Assembly: GCF_000423945.1 (NCBI RefSeq)
Contig: NZ_AUIY01000034.1
Span: 1-33,121, forward strand
From: Butyrivibrio sp. XPD2002
GTDB lineage: Bacteria; Bacillota; Clostridia; Lachnospirales; Lachnospiraceae
DNA length: 33,121 nt
Reading direction: 5' to 3'
A program made the position numbers and the translations under genes. The notes beneath the pieces are model-generated. The model was not told where the DNA came from. It saw nothing but the letters and a program-made list of their open reading frames with translations, and searched no databases. Position 1 is the stretch's first letter. Each line of letters opens with the position of its first letter. Of the stretch, positions 26,277 to 33,121 are shown piece by piece.

Positions 26277-26316
26277 AAAAAATCGGGCATTACCCATAAG
26301 GGTAATGTCCGATTTT
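26277..26316. terminator. Bidirectional terminator between homospermidine synthase-like gene and ppdK
   Basis: AATCGGGCATTACCC-ATAA-GGGTAATGTCCGATT pairs over 15 positions with one G-U. On the minus strand six T follow, giving a strong stop for ppdK; on the plus strand TTTT follows. Confidence 0.9.
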
Positions 26317-26357
26317 CTGATTTGCCGAGTACTTTAGTTTTCAGTAGAAAACAAAAA

Positions 26358-28994
26358 TTATTTATTTGCGATAGCTGCCTGTGCTGCTGCAAGTCTAGCA
26401 ACAGGTACACGGAAAGGTGAGCATGAAACATAGTCAAGACCAATCTTGTGGCAGAACTCAACTGATGAAGGATCTCCACCGTGCTCTCCGCAGATACCAA
26501 CGTGAAGGTTAGGATTAACGGGCTTACCAAGCTTAAGTGACATATCCATAAGCTTACCAACACCTGTCTGATCAAGCTTAGCGAAAGGATCGTTCTCGAA
26601 GATCTTCTCATCATAGTAAGCGTTAAGGAACTTACCAGCGTCATCACGAGAGAATCCGAATGTCATCTGTGTAAGGTCGTTTGTACCGAAGCAGAAGAAA
26701 TCAGCTTCCTTAGCGATCTCGTCAGCTGTAAGAGCAGCTCTCGGGATCTCGATCATTGTACCAACCTCATACTCAAGCTTAGCACCAGCTGCAGCGATCT
26801 CAGCGTCTGCTGTCTCACATACAACCTTCTTAACGAACTTAAGCTCTTTAACTTCACATACAAGAGGAATCATGATCTCAGGCTTAACGTTCCAATCAGC
26901 ATGCTCCTTCTGAACCTCAAGAGCAGCACGGATAACAGCCTTAGTCTGCATCTTAGCAATTTCAGGATATGTAACTGCAAGACGGCATCCTCTGTGACCC
27001 ATCATAGGGTTGAACTCGTGAAGAGAAGCGATGATAGCCTTGATATCCTCTACGCTCTTGCCCTGTGCATCAGCAAGCTTCTTGATCTCGTCCTCAGTTG
27101 TAGGAACGAACTCATGAAGCGGCGGATCAAGGAATCTGATTGTTACAGGACATCCCTCAAGTGCCTCATAGAGAGCCTTGAAGTCGTTCTGCTGATAAGG
27201 AAGGATCTTCTCAAGAGCAGCTTCTCTCTCTTCTACTGTATCAGAGCAGATCATCTCACGGAATGCAGCAATTCTGTCTTCCTCGAAGAACATGTGCTCT
27301 GTACGGCAAAGACCGATACCCTCAGCACCAAGCTCGCGAGCCTTCTTAGCATCAGCGGGTGTATCAGCGTTTGTACGAACCTTAAGCTTTCTGAACTGAT
27401 CAGCCCAATCCATGATACGGCCGAACTCACCAGCGATCTGAGCATCTACAGTAGCGATAACGCCGTCATAGATGTTACCTGTTGTACCATCGATAGAGAT
27501 GAAGTCTCCCTCGTGGAACTCTTTACCAGCAAGTGTGAACTTCTTGTTCTCCTCGTCCATGTTGATGTCGCCACATCCAGAAACGCAGCACTCACCCATA
27601 CCACGAGCAACAACAGCAGCGTGTGATGTCATACCACCACGAACTGTAAGGATACCCTGAGCAGCCTTCATACCTGTGATATCTTCAGGAGATGTCTCAA
27701 GACGAACAAGGATAACCTTCTCGCCTCTCTCAGCCCATGCTACAGCATCATCAGCTGTGAATACGATCTTACCGCAAGCAGCACCGGGTGATGCACCAAG
27801 ACCCTTACCCATAGGAGTAGCAGCCTTAAGAGCAGCAGCGTCGAACTGAGGGTGAAGAAGTGTATCAAGGTTACGAGGATCGATCATTGCTACAGCTTCT
27901 TCAGGAGTCTTGTGTCCCTCATCAACAAGGTCACAAGCAATCTTAAGAGCAGCAGGAGCTGTTCTCTTACCGTTACGGCACTGAAGCATGTAAAGCTTCT
28001 TGTTCTCAACTGTGAACTCCATATCCTGCATATCGTGATAGTGGTTCTCAAGAGTATCACAAACCTTGATGAACTCAGCGTATGCTTCAGGGAATTCCTT
28101 CTCCATCTGAGCGATCGGCATAGGTGTACGAACACCAGCAACTACGTCCTCACCCTGAGCGTTGATAAGGAACTCACCCATAAGTTTATTCTCACCTGTT
28201 GCAGGGTCACGTGTGAATGCAACACCTGTACCAGACTCATTATTAAGGTTACCGAATACCATAGGCATTACGTTAACAGCTGTTCCCCAAGAATAAGGGA
28301 TATCGTTGTCACGACGGTAAACGTTAGCACGAGGGTTATCCCATGAACGGAATACAGCCTCGATAGCAAGCTTAAGCTGCTCTACAGGATCTGAAGGGAA
28401 ATCAGAACCAAGCTGATTCTTGTACTCAGCCTTGAACTGCTCTGCAAGCTCCTTAAGATCTGCTGCTGTAAGGTCTACGTCAAACTTAACACCCTTCTGC
28501 TCTTTCATCTTGTCGATGAGCTGCTCGAAGTACTTCTTACCTACTTCCATAACAACGTCAGAGAACATCTGGATGAAACGACGATATGAATCATATACGA
28601 AACGCTCGAATGCAGGATCAGGATTGCCCTTGATCATTGCATTTACAACCTCGTCATTAAGACCAAGGTTAAGAATTGTATCCATCATACCAGGCATGGA
28701 TGCACGAGCACCTGAACGAACTGATACAAGAAGAGGATTCTGAAGATCGCCGAACTTCTTGCCGTTGATCTCTTCCATCTTCTTAACACCTTCCATAGCC
28801 TGAGCCATGATCTCGTCGTTGATCTTACGACCGTCTTCATAGTACTGTGTACAAGCTTCTGTTGAAATTGTGAAGCCCTGAGGTACAGGAAGACCGATTG
28901 ATGTCATCTCAGCAAGGTTAGCACCTTTACCGCCGAGAAGGTTTCTCATGGTCATGTCGCCTTCGCTGAACATGTAAACGTATTTTTTCGCCAT
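26358..28994 (-). CDS. ppdK: Pyruvate, phosphate dikinase
   Basis: This 878-aa cytosolic enzyme interconverts pyruvate + ATP + phosphate and PEP + AMP + pyrophosphate. The ATP-grasp N domain shows LLGGKGANLAEM, SVRSGARASMPGMMDTILNL and GVAFTRDPATGEN. The swivelling phosphohistidine domain has GGMTSHAAVVARGMGECCV (catalytic His, ~residue 460). The PEP-binding C barrel has MMGHRGCRLAVTYPEI, CFGTNDLTQMTFGFSRDD and GICGEHGGDP followed by YVSCSPFRVP (catalytic Cys). Length matches the family. The longer frame to 29042 adds MERVLPNRIIGKKGSE, which is unlike any PPDK, so the ATG at 28994 (MAKKYVYMFSEGDM) is chosen, with AAAGG before it. In anaerobes it often replaces or backs up pyruvate kinase using pyrophosphate. 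Confidence 0.98.
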   Translation of the reverse strand: MAKKYVYMFSEGDMTMRNLLGGKGANLAEMTSIGLPVPQGFTISTEACTQYYEDGRKINDEIMAQAMEGVKKMEEINGKKFGDLQNPLLVSVRSGARASMPGMMDTILNLGLNDEVVNAMIKGNPDPAFERFVYDSYRRFIQMFSDVVMEVGKKYFEQLIDKMKEQKGVKFDVDLTAADLKELAEQFKAEYKNQLGSDFPSDPVEQLKLAIEAVFRSWDNPRANVYRRDNDIPYSWGTAVNVMPMVFGNLNNESGTGVAFTRDPATGENKLMGEFLINAQGEDVVAGVRTPMPIAQMEKEFPEAYAEFIKVCDTLENHYHDMQDMEFTVENKKLYMLQCRNGKRTAPAALKIACDLVDEGHKTPEEAVAMIDPRNLDTLLHPQFDAAALKAATPMGKGLGASPGAACGKIVFTADDAVAWAERGEKVILVRLETSPEDITGMKAAQGILTVRGGMTSHAAVVARGMGECCVSGCGDINMDEENKKFTLAGKEFHEGDFISIDGTTGNIYDGVIATVDAQIAGEFGRIMDWADQFRKLKVRTNADTPADAKKARELGAEGIGLCRTEHMFFEEDRIAAFREMICSDTVEEREAALEKILPYQQNDFKALYEALEGCPVTIRFLDPPLHEFVPTTEDEIKKLADAQGKSVEDIKAIIASLHEFNPMMGHRGCRLAVTYPEIAKMQTKAVIRAALEVQKEHADWNVKPEIMIPLVCEVKELKFVKKVVCETADAEIAAAGAKLEYEVGTMIEIPRAALTADEIAKEADFFCFGTNDLTQMTFGFSRDDAGKFLNAYYDEKIFENDPFAKLDQTGVGKLMDMSLKLGKPVNPNLHVGICGEHGGDPSSVEFCHKIGLDYVSCSPFRVPVARLAAAQAAIANK

Positions 28995-29007
28995 TTCACT
29001 ACCTTTC

Positions 29008-29030
29008 TTACCGATTATTCGATTCGGTAA
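29008..29030. promoter_or_regulatory. Dyad in the ppdK 5' untranslated region
   Basis: TTACCGA-N9-TCGGTAA has perfect 7-bp arms and ends next to the ppdK ribosome binding site (about 29002-29006). It could be an operator or an mRNA hairpin affecting translation. Confidence 0.4.
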
Positions 29031-29055
29031 AACCCTTTCCATTTATGTTACTATT

Positions 29056-29085
29056 TTTATAATTAACTATGACGAAACATAGCAA
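29056..29085 (-). promoter_or_regulatory. Likely ppdK promoter
   Basis: On the minus strand TTGCTA (29085-29080), an 18-nt spacer and TATAAA (29061-29056). The spacer contains part of a short dyad CTATG-N6-CATAG. It lies in the 101-bp gap after the phosphodiesterase gene, which has no clear terminator. Confidence 0.45.
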
Positions 29086-29095
29086 TTATCATTCA

Positions 29096-29974
29096 CTATG
29101 AAGGAATAAATCCCTCAAAAATAAAGATATCAAAGAACTCGCGATTCAGATCAAGTTCATCCTGGCTCCTGATTGTCCAGGCTGCTGCGGTATTTTTATA
29201 CAAACCGTGGCAAAGCTTCCTTGACAGGTTGTGCCGGTAAATATGGTTATAAGCCACAAAATCCGGTCTTGTAAGGAAATTAAAAATCAAAAAAGCAAGT
29301 GCATAATACAGAGGTGTATGCCATAACTTCTCAGGTTCTCTGAAAAACTCCTCCGAAAGCTGGCCTCTGAATACTTCCTTATGGTGCTTCTTAAACCAAT
29401 AAAGACCAAGCGGATTAAAGGACTCTATACAATAAACTCCGTCATAGCTGCGAAGAAGCTCATCCACTACTGGACAGACCGAGGTATCAAAAAGTTCAAT
29501 CTTAAGCTCTATGATAAGTGGAATCTTACCGTCCACCATTTTAAGAAAATCCTCAAACTTAGGAATTCTCTCATTCGAACCAAGTAAGTGAAACTTCTGA
29601 AGCTCCTCATAAGTGTAATCAATTACCTTACCTGCAACTCTGAAGGATCCGTCCTCATTCCTGACTGCGTTATCAGGAATCTGGTCCTCTTCATATCTGG
29701 CAACCCTTGCCAATGTAAAATCATGGAAAATAACGGGAACCCCATCCCTTGTCAGCTGTACATCCAGCTCTATTCCATACCCAGCATCGACAGCCTTCCT
29801 AAATGCAGCCATCGAATTCTCAGGTGCCTCAGAATTATTGTCGTGTAGTCCTCTGTGCGCATAAAGATTCTGAACAAGAAGTTTGTCGGCAGACGGTCTT
29901 CCAATCATGCGAGGCATGATAGCCAAGAGATAAAGAATAACCAAAATTAAAACAACAATCAGAAAAACCTTCAA
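29096..29974 (-). CDS. Membrane-anchored glycerophosphodiester phosphodiesterase
   Basis: This 292-aa protein hydrolyses glycerophosphodiesters to glycerol-3-phosphate and an alcohol. One N-terminal helix (~2-22, VFLIVVLILVILYLLAIM) anchors it, and the TIM-barrel GDPD domain follows. Signature residues are YAHRGLHDNN and APENSMAAFRKAVDAG, then IELDVQLTRDGVPVIFHD: His, Glu and Asp metal ligands and the second His. LIIELK (~163) is the usual following strand. A conserved C-terminal half with EFFREPEKLWHTPL is seen in Clostridia homologues as I recall. The start is TTG at 29974, with AGG about 10 nt upstream. It is divergent from the ABC-F gene. Confidence 0.92.
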   Translation of the reverse strand: MKVFLIVVLILVILYLLAIMPRMIGRPSADKLLVQNLYAHRGLHDNNSEAPENSMAAFRKAVDAGYGIELDVQLTRDGVPVIFHDFTLARVARYEEDQIPDNAVRNEDGSFRVAGKVIDYTYEELQKFHLLGSNERIPKFEDFLKMVDGKIPLIIELKIELFDTSVCPVVDELLRSYDGVYCIESFNPLGLYWFKKHHKEVFRGQLSEEFFREPEKLWHTPLYYALAFLIFNFLTRPDFVAYNHIYRHNLSRKLCHGLYKNTAAAWTIRSQDELDLNREFFDIFIFEGFIPS

Positions 29975-30021
29975 TCTTATTACCTGACTTCCTGCGTACT
30001 TTATTTAAAACGCCTTTGATA

Positions 30022-30050
30022 TTTTAATATCTAACACTCAATTTGACAAG
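30022..30050 (-). promoter_or_regulatory. Promoter of the phosphodiesterase gene, within dyads
   Basis: On the minus strand TTGTCA (30050-30045), a 17-nt spacer and TAAAAT (30027-30022). The -10 lies inside GATATT-TT-AATATC (30019-30032), and the -35 is one arm of TTGACA-N17-TGTCAA (30044-30072). Both symmetries could be operators. Confidence 0.55.
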
Positions 30051-30116
30051 TATAAAAAGATTAAATGTCAAGACTTTTTTACCAAAAATTACAAAAAAAC
30101 GTCTATTTTCTGCATA

Positions 30117-30145
30117 TTGCTTTTTTTAAAGCTATCAAATATAAT
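30117..30145 (+). promoter_or_regulatory. Promoter of the ABC-F gene
   Basis: TTGCTT (30117-30122), a 17-nt spacer and a perfect TATAAT (30140-30145), giving a leader of about 47 nt. GGAGGA lies before the ATG. Confidence 0.7.
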
Positions 30146-30198
30146 ACCATGTTGGTTACATAATTATAGAAGAAACACAATTCGGAGGAATCCAAAGC

Positions 30199-31839
30199 AT
30201 GATAAGTGCAAACAATGTCACACTTAGAGTCGGTAAAAAGGCTCTGTTTGAAGAAGTAAACATAAAGTTCACCGAAGGTAACTGCTACGGTATCATCGGA
30301 GCCAACGGTGCAGGAAAATCAACTTTCCTTAAGATATTATCAGGAAAACTTGAGACAACAAACGGTGACGTGGTAATCACTCCCGGCCAGCGTCTTTCAT
30401 TCCTTGAACAGGATCATTTCAAATATGATGAATTCCCTGTTCTTGATACAGTTATTATGGGTAATGCCCGTCTCTATGAAATCATGAAGGAAAAGGATGC
30501 CATCTATGCAAAAGAAGACTTTTCCGATGAAGACGGCATTAAGGCCAGTGAGCTTGAGGCTGAGTTTACAGAGATGAACGGATGGGAAGCTGAATCAGAT
30601 GCAGAAAGTCTTCTTAACGGACTTGGTATTGAAACTGAACATCACTACAAGATGATGAAGGAGCTTGACGGTAATCAGAAGGTCAAGGTGCTTCTTGCAA
30701 GAGCTCTTTTCGGTAACCCTGATATCCTGCTTCTGGACGAGCCTACCAACCACTTGGATATGGATGCTATCGCCTGGCTTGAGGAATTTCTCATTAACTT
30801 TGAAAATACAGTTATTGTCGTATCTCATGACCGTTACTTCCTTAATAAGGTATGTACTCATATTGCTGATATTGATTATGGCAAAATCCAGCTCTATGCA
30901 GGTAACTACGATTTCTGGTACGAGTCATCTCAGCTGATGATCCGTCAGATGAAGGAAGCTAACAAGAAAAAAGAAGAACAGATCAAGGAACTTAAAGAAT
31001 TCATTGCCAGATTCTCTGCTAACGCAAGTAAGAGTAAGCAGGCTACTTCCCGTAAGAAAGCTCTTGAGAAAATCGAGCTTGATACCATCAAGCCCTCTTC
31101 AAGAAAATATCCTTACATTGATTTCAGACCTGACAGAGAGATTGGTAATGAGGTTCTTACAGTAGATGGCATCAGCAAGACTATCAACGGTGAGAAGGTT
31201 CTTGATAACATCTCCTTCGTTGTTCAGCATGATGACAAGATTGCATTCGTTGGTGGTAATGAGCTTGCAAAGACTACTCTCTTCCAGATCCTTACAGGAG
31301 AGCTTGAGCCCGATGAGGGTACATACAAGTGGGGTGTAACAACTTCACAGGCTTATTTCCCCAAGGATAATACAGCAGAATTCGATAATGATTACACTAT
31401 CACCGAGTGGCTCACCGGTTACTCCGAGATCAAGGACGTTACTTATGTCCGCGGCTTCCTTGGCCGTATGCTCTTCGCAGGTGAAGACGGTGTTAAGAAG
31501 GTAAAGGTTCTCTCCGGTGGTGAGAAGGTTAGATGTATGCTCAGTAAGATGATGATAAGCGGTGCTAACTGCCTTATCTTCGATGAGCCCACCAACCACC
31601 TTGACATGGAATCAATCACAGCACTTAACCAGGGTATGATCAAGTTCCCCGGTGTTGAGCTTTTTGCCTGCCGTGACCACCAGGTTGTTCAGACTACAGC
31701 AAACAGAATAATGGAAATCCTGCCTGACGGCTCACTTATCGACAAGCGCTCTACTTACGATGAGTACCTTGAGAGTGATGCAATGGCAAGAAAACGTACA
31801 GTTTACAGCACTAACGAAGATGAAGATAATGATGACTGA
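30199..31839 (+). CDS. ABC-F ATPase, YkpA/YbiT-like
   Basis: This 546-aa soluble protein has two ATP-binding domains joined by a charged linker (~245-305) and no membrane segments, typical of ABC-F ribosome-associated factors. Domain 1: Walker A GANGAGKST (~36-44), signature LDGNQKVKVLLARALFG, Walker B ILLLDEPTNHLDMD. Domain 2: a degenerate P-loop GGNELAKTT (~355), signature LSGGEKVRCML, Walker B CLIFDEPTNHLDME. The altered first signature (LDGNQ for LSGGQ) and the NELAKTT loop resemble what I recall in Firmicutes YkpA-like proteins, so they are probably subfamily traits. The C terminus is short and acidic (NEDEDNDD). Housekeeping translation factor more likely than antibiotic-resistance protein. 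purC follows 57 nt later. Confidence 0.92.
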   Translation: MISANNVTLRVGKKALFEEVNIKFTEGNCYGIIGANGAGKSTFLKILSGKLETTNGDVVITPGQRLSFLEQDHFKYDEFPVLDTVIMGNARLYEIMKEKDAIYAKEDFSDEDGIKASELEAEFTEMNGWEAESDAESLLNGLGIETEHHYKMMKELDGNQKVKVLLARALFGNPDILLLDEPTNHLDMDAIAWLEEFLINFENTVIVVSHDRYFLNKVCTHIADIDYGKIQLYAGNYDFWYESSQLMIRQMKEANKKKEEQIKELKEFIARFSANASKSKQATSRKKALEKIELDTIKPSSRKYPYIDFRPDREIGNEVLTVDGISKTINGEKVLDNISFVVQHDDKIAFVGGNELAKTTLFQILTGELEPDEGTYKWGVTTSQAYFPKDNTAEFDNDYTITEWLTGYSEIKDVTYVRGFLGRMLFAGEDGVKKVKVLSGGEKVRCMLSKMMISGANCLIFDEPTNHLDMESITALNQGMIKFPGVELFACRDHQVVQTTANRIMEILPDGSLIDKRSTYDEYLESDAMARKRTVYSTNEDEDNDD

Positions 31840-31896
31840 TATCATCAATTATCATATATAACATGTTTATTGCGCGATGCGCCGAAGGGAGGAAGT

Positions 31897-32766
31897 ATGC
31901 AGGAATTTAGTCCGGTAAAAGAAGGAAAGGTCCGCGAGATTTATGATGTAGGTGATGCTCTTATCATGGTAGCTACCGACAGAATCTCCGCCTTTGATGT
32001 AATTCTCAAAAACAAGGTCGAGAAAAAAGGTACTGTTCTCACCCAGATGTCAAAGTTTTGGTTTGACTACACTAAGGATATCGTTAGTAACCACATGATC
32101 AGCACAGATACAGCTGACATGCCCGAGTTTTTCAGAAAACCGGAGTTTACCGGCAACAGCATGCTTTGCAAGAAGCTGACAATGCTTCCCATCGAGTGCA
32201 TCGTTCGTGGATACATCACAGGCAGCGGCTGGAACAGCTACAAGGAAAATGGAACTGTATGCGGTATCAAGCTTCCTGAAGGTCTTAAGGAGTGCGATAA
32301 GCTCCCTGAGCCTATTTACACACCTTCCACCAAGGCTGAGATCGGTGATCATGATGAAAACATTGATTTCGAGCGTTCTGTAGAGGTACTCGAGAGAGAC
32401 TTCCCCGGACACGGTCAGGAATATGCAGAAAAGCTCCGTGATTGCACTATCGCTCTTTATAAAAAGTGCGCAGACTACGCTCTTACAAGAGGCATCATCA
32501 TCGCTGATACAAAGTTTGAGTTTGGTCTTAATGAAGAAGGTGAAGTTGTTCTTGCAGACGAGATGCTCACTCCCGACAGCAGCCGTTTCTGGCCCGTTGA
32601 AGGATACGAGCCCGGAAAGTCACAGCCCTCTTTCGATAAGCAGTTCGTAAGAGACTGGCTCAAGGCTAACCCGGAAAGTGATTACAATCTTCCTCAGGAC
32701 GTAATCGATAAGACAATTGCCAAGTATGAAGAAGCTTATGAACTTCTGACAGGCAAGAAATTATAA
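31897..32766 (+). CDS. purC: Phosphoribosylaminoimidazole-succinocarboxamide synthase (SAICAR synthetase)
   Basis: This 289-aa cytosolic enzyme joins CAIR and aspartate with ATP in purine synthesis. Motifs: [20 protein letters not shown] (~8-27), [24 protein letters not shown], then a central [20 protein letters not shown] and late [11 protein letters not shown] and [10 protein letters not shown] with [10 protein letters not shown]. The longer 290-310 aa form with this C-terminal end is common in Clostridia. A TTG at 31870 would add nine codons, but GGGAGG at 31886-31891 lies between and fits the ATG at 31897. No purine riboswitch or strong promoter was seen in the short gap after the ABC-F gene, so the two may be cotranscribed. 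Confidence 0.97.
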   Translation: MQEFSPVKEGKVREIYDVGDALIMVATDRISAFDVILKNKVEKKGTVLTQMSKFWFDYTKDIVSNHMISTDTADMPEFFRKPEFTGNSMLCKKLTMLPIECIVRGYITGSGWNSYKENGTVCGIKLPEGLKECDKLPEPIYTPSTKAEIGDHDENIDFERSVEVLERDFPGHGQEYAEKLRDCTIALYKKCADYALTRGIIIADTKFEFGLNEEGEVVLADEMLTPDSSRFWPVEGYEPGKSQPSFDKQFVRDWLKANPESDYNLPQDVIDKTIAKYEEAYELLTGKKL

Positions 32767-32772
32767 ATATAA

Positions 32773-32820
32773 GGGGCTGTCGCATTAGATGATTAAATCA
32801 TCTAGGCGATGGCCTTTTTT
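32773..32820 (+). terminator. Terminator hairpin after purC, possibly the end of an insertion sequence
   Basis: GGCTGTCGCATTAGATGAT and ATCATCTAGGCGATGGCC pair with a few G-U positions, and TTTTTT follows, so it works as a terminator 8 nt after the purC stop. Its opening AAGGGGCTGTCGCAT also resembles the terminal repeats of IS1182-type elements as I recall them. It may thus mark the element's left boundary. Confidence 0.7.
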
Positions 32821-32941
32821 CAGGCCTAAAAATCGGTACTTATATCTGCTTTCTGCTCATATCTCATATTTTTAGAGTAACTTAATAGTCCGAAGATATC
32901 TTCGGATCAGATACAGGAGTTTGATTTTTAAGGATCAAAAA
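32821..32941. other. Non-coding end region of the insertion sequence
   Basis: No gene is seen. It holds a perfect 18-bp palindrome, TCCGAAGATATCTTCGGA (32889-32906), 36 bp after the transposase stop, which could stop or shield transcription. It also contains AT-rich sequence. Confidence 0.45.
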
Positions 32942-33121
32942 TTATGCCGTTTTCTTTAGCTCAAAAAGATGAGTTCCTGTTCGGCCGGCCATGATCTTGT
33001 GATGCAGTTTATTGATATCGAATCCGATTGCAAGCAACACGCTTTGTGCAAGAACATTCTTCGTCCCCTTATACAAATATCTTCTGAAGTTCATGTCTTC
33101 TTTTACATTTGCAAATGAACC
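32942..33121 (-). CDS. Transposase C-terminal end, IS1182-like (partial)
   Basis: The last 59 codons of a minus-strand gene run off the right edge. The text GSFANVKEDMNFRRYLYKG, then NVLAQSVLLAIGFDINKLHH and a tail with AGRTGTHLFELKKTA, matches the C terminus of DDE transposases of the IS1182 group. The Glu of the DDE triad should lie just upstream of this part, outside the window. The frame ends at TAA (32944-32942). Too short for a track of ORFs over 60 codons but well supported by motif. Whether the element is intact cannot be seen. Confidence 0.8.
   Translation of the reverse strand, partial: GSFANVKEDMNFRRYLYKGTKNVLAQSVLLAIGFDINKLHHKIMAGRTGTHLFELKKTA

Noticed and set aside
26901..27626. 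241-codon plus-strand frame opposite ppdK
   Set aside because: It is fully inside the coding sequence of an unambiguous PPDK and has shadow-like composition.
28995..29042. Longer N terminus for ppdK
   Set aside because: The extra residues do not resemble PPDK, and the dyad and ribosome binding site lie inside this stretch.
31840..31896. Purine riboswitch before purC
   Set aside because: The gap to the ABC-F gene is only 57 nt and shows no aptamer-like structure.

Overview
The window looks like chromosomal DNA of a low-to-mid GC, Gram-positive anaerobe of the Lachnospiraceae, most likely Butyrivibrio or a close relative. Three things point there: the 5' end of the 16S rRNA gene at the left edge, a complete plant cell-wall (arabinan) utilisation cluster, and a GH3 beta-glucosidase whose domains are in the inverted order first described in rumen Butyrivibrio and Ruminococcus enzymes. 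Most genes lie on the minus strand. This placement rests on family knowledge, not on a database search.

Layout. (1) 1-500: the 5' end of a minus-strand 16S rRNA gene, its leader and a strong promoter, then the terminator of a short pyruvate-kinase-like gene (501-1478). (2) 1567-2619: an ArsR-type regulator with a large unknown C-terminal domain and a dyad inside its own promoter. (3) 2642-4373: a methyl-accepting chemotaxis protein interrupted by one in-frame TAG. (4) 4404-13970: an arabinan locus. It holds an ABC sugar importer (binding lipoprotein plus two permeases, no ATPase), a surface GH43 endo-arabinanase-like lipoprotein, an intracellular-type GH43, a MATE transporter on the plus strand and a GH51 arabinofuranosidase. 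The logic is cut arabinan outside, import oligosaccharides, and finish hydrolysis inside. The importer and GH43 transcription units share a 12-bp motif just downstream of their predicted transcription starts, which may be the operator of a common repressor. (5) 13999-15700: a Cys-rich small protein and an iron-dependent alcohol dehydrogenase. (6) 15724-18065: groES-groEL with a perfect CIRCE operator, a repeat-like hairpin pair between the two genes, and a nested, multi-hairpin inverted-repeat element of about 200 bp after groEL. (7) 18097-19488: a metallophosphoesterase and a small unknown protein. (8) 19514-21925: the inverted-order GH3. (9) 22046-26316: a two-gene operon of a 901-aa sensor/MFS-like membrane protein and a homospermidine synthase-like enzyme. 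(10) 26358-31839: pyruvate phosphate dikinase, a membrane-anchored glycerophosphodiester phosphodiesterase and an ABC-F ATPase. (11) 31897-33121: purC followed by the end of an IS1182-like insertion sequence that runs off the right edge.

The signals that ordinary genes do not explain best are the nested structured element at 15724-15926, the shared motif in the arabinan regulatory regions (7950-7961 and 10839-10927), the sensor-MFS/homospermidine synthase pair (22196-26240), and the nonsense codon in the chemotaxis receptor (3275-3277). All promoters, operators and terminators were read by eye from sequence and are predictions.
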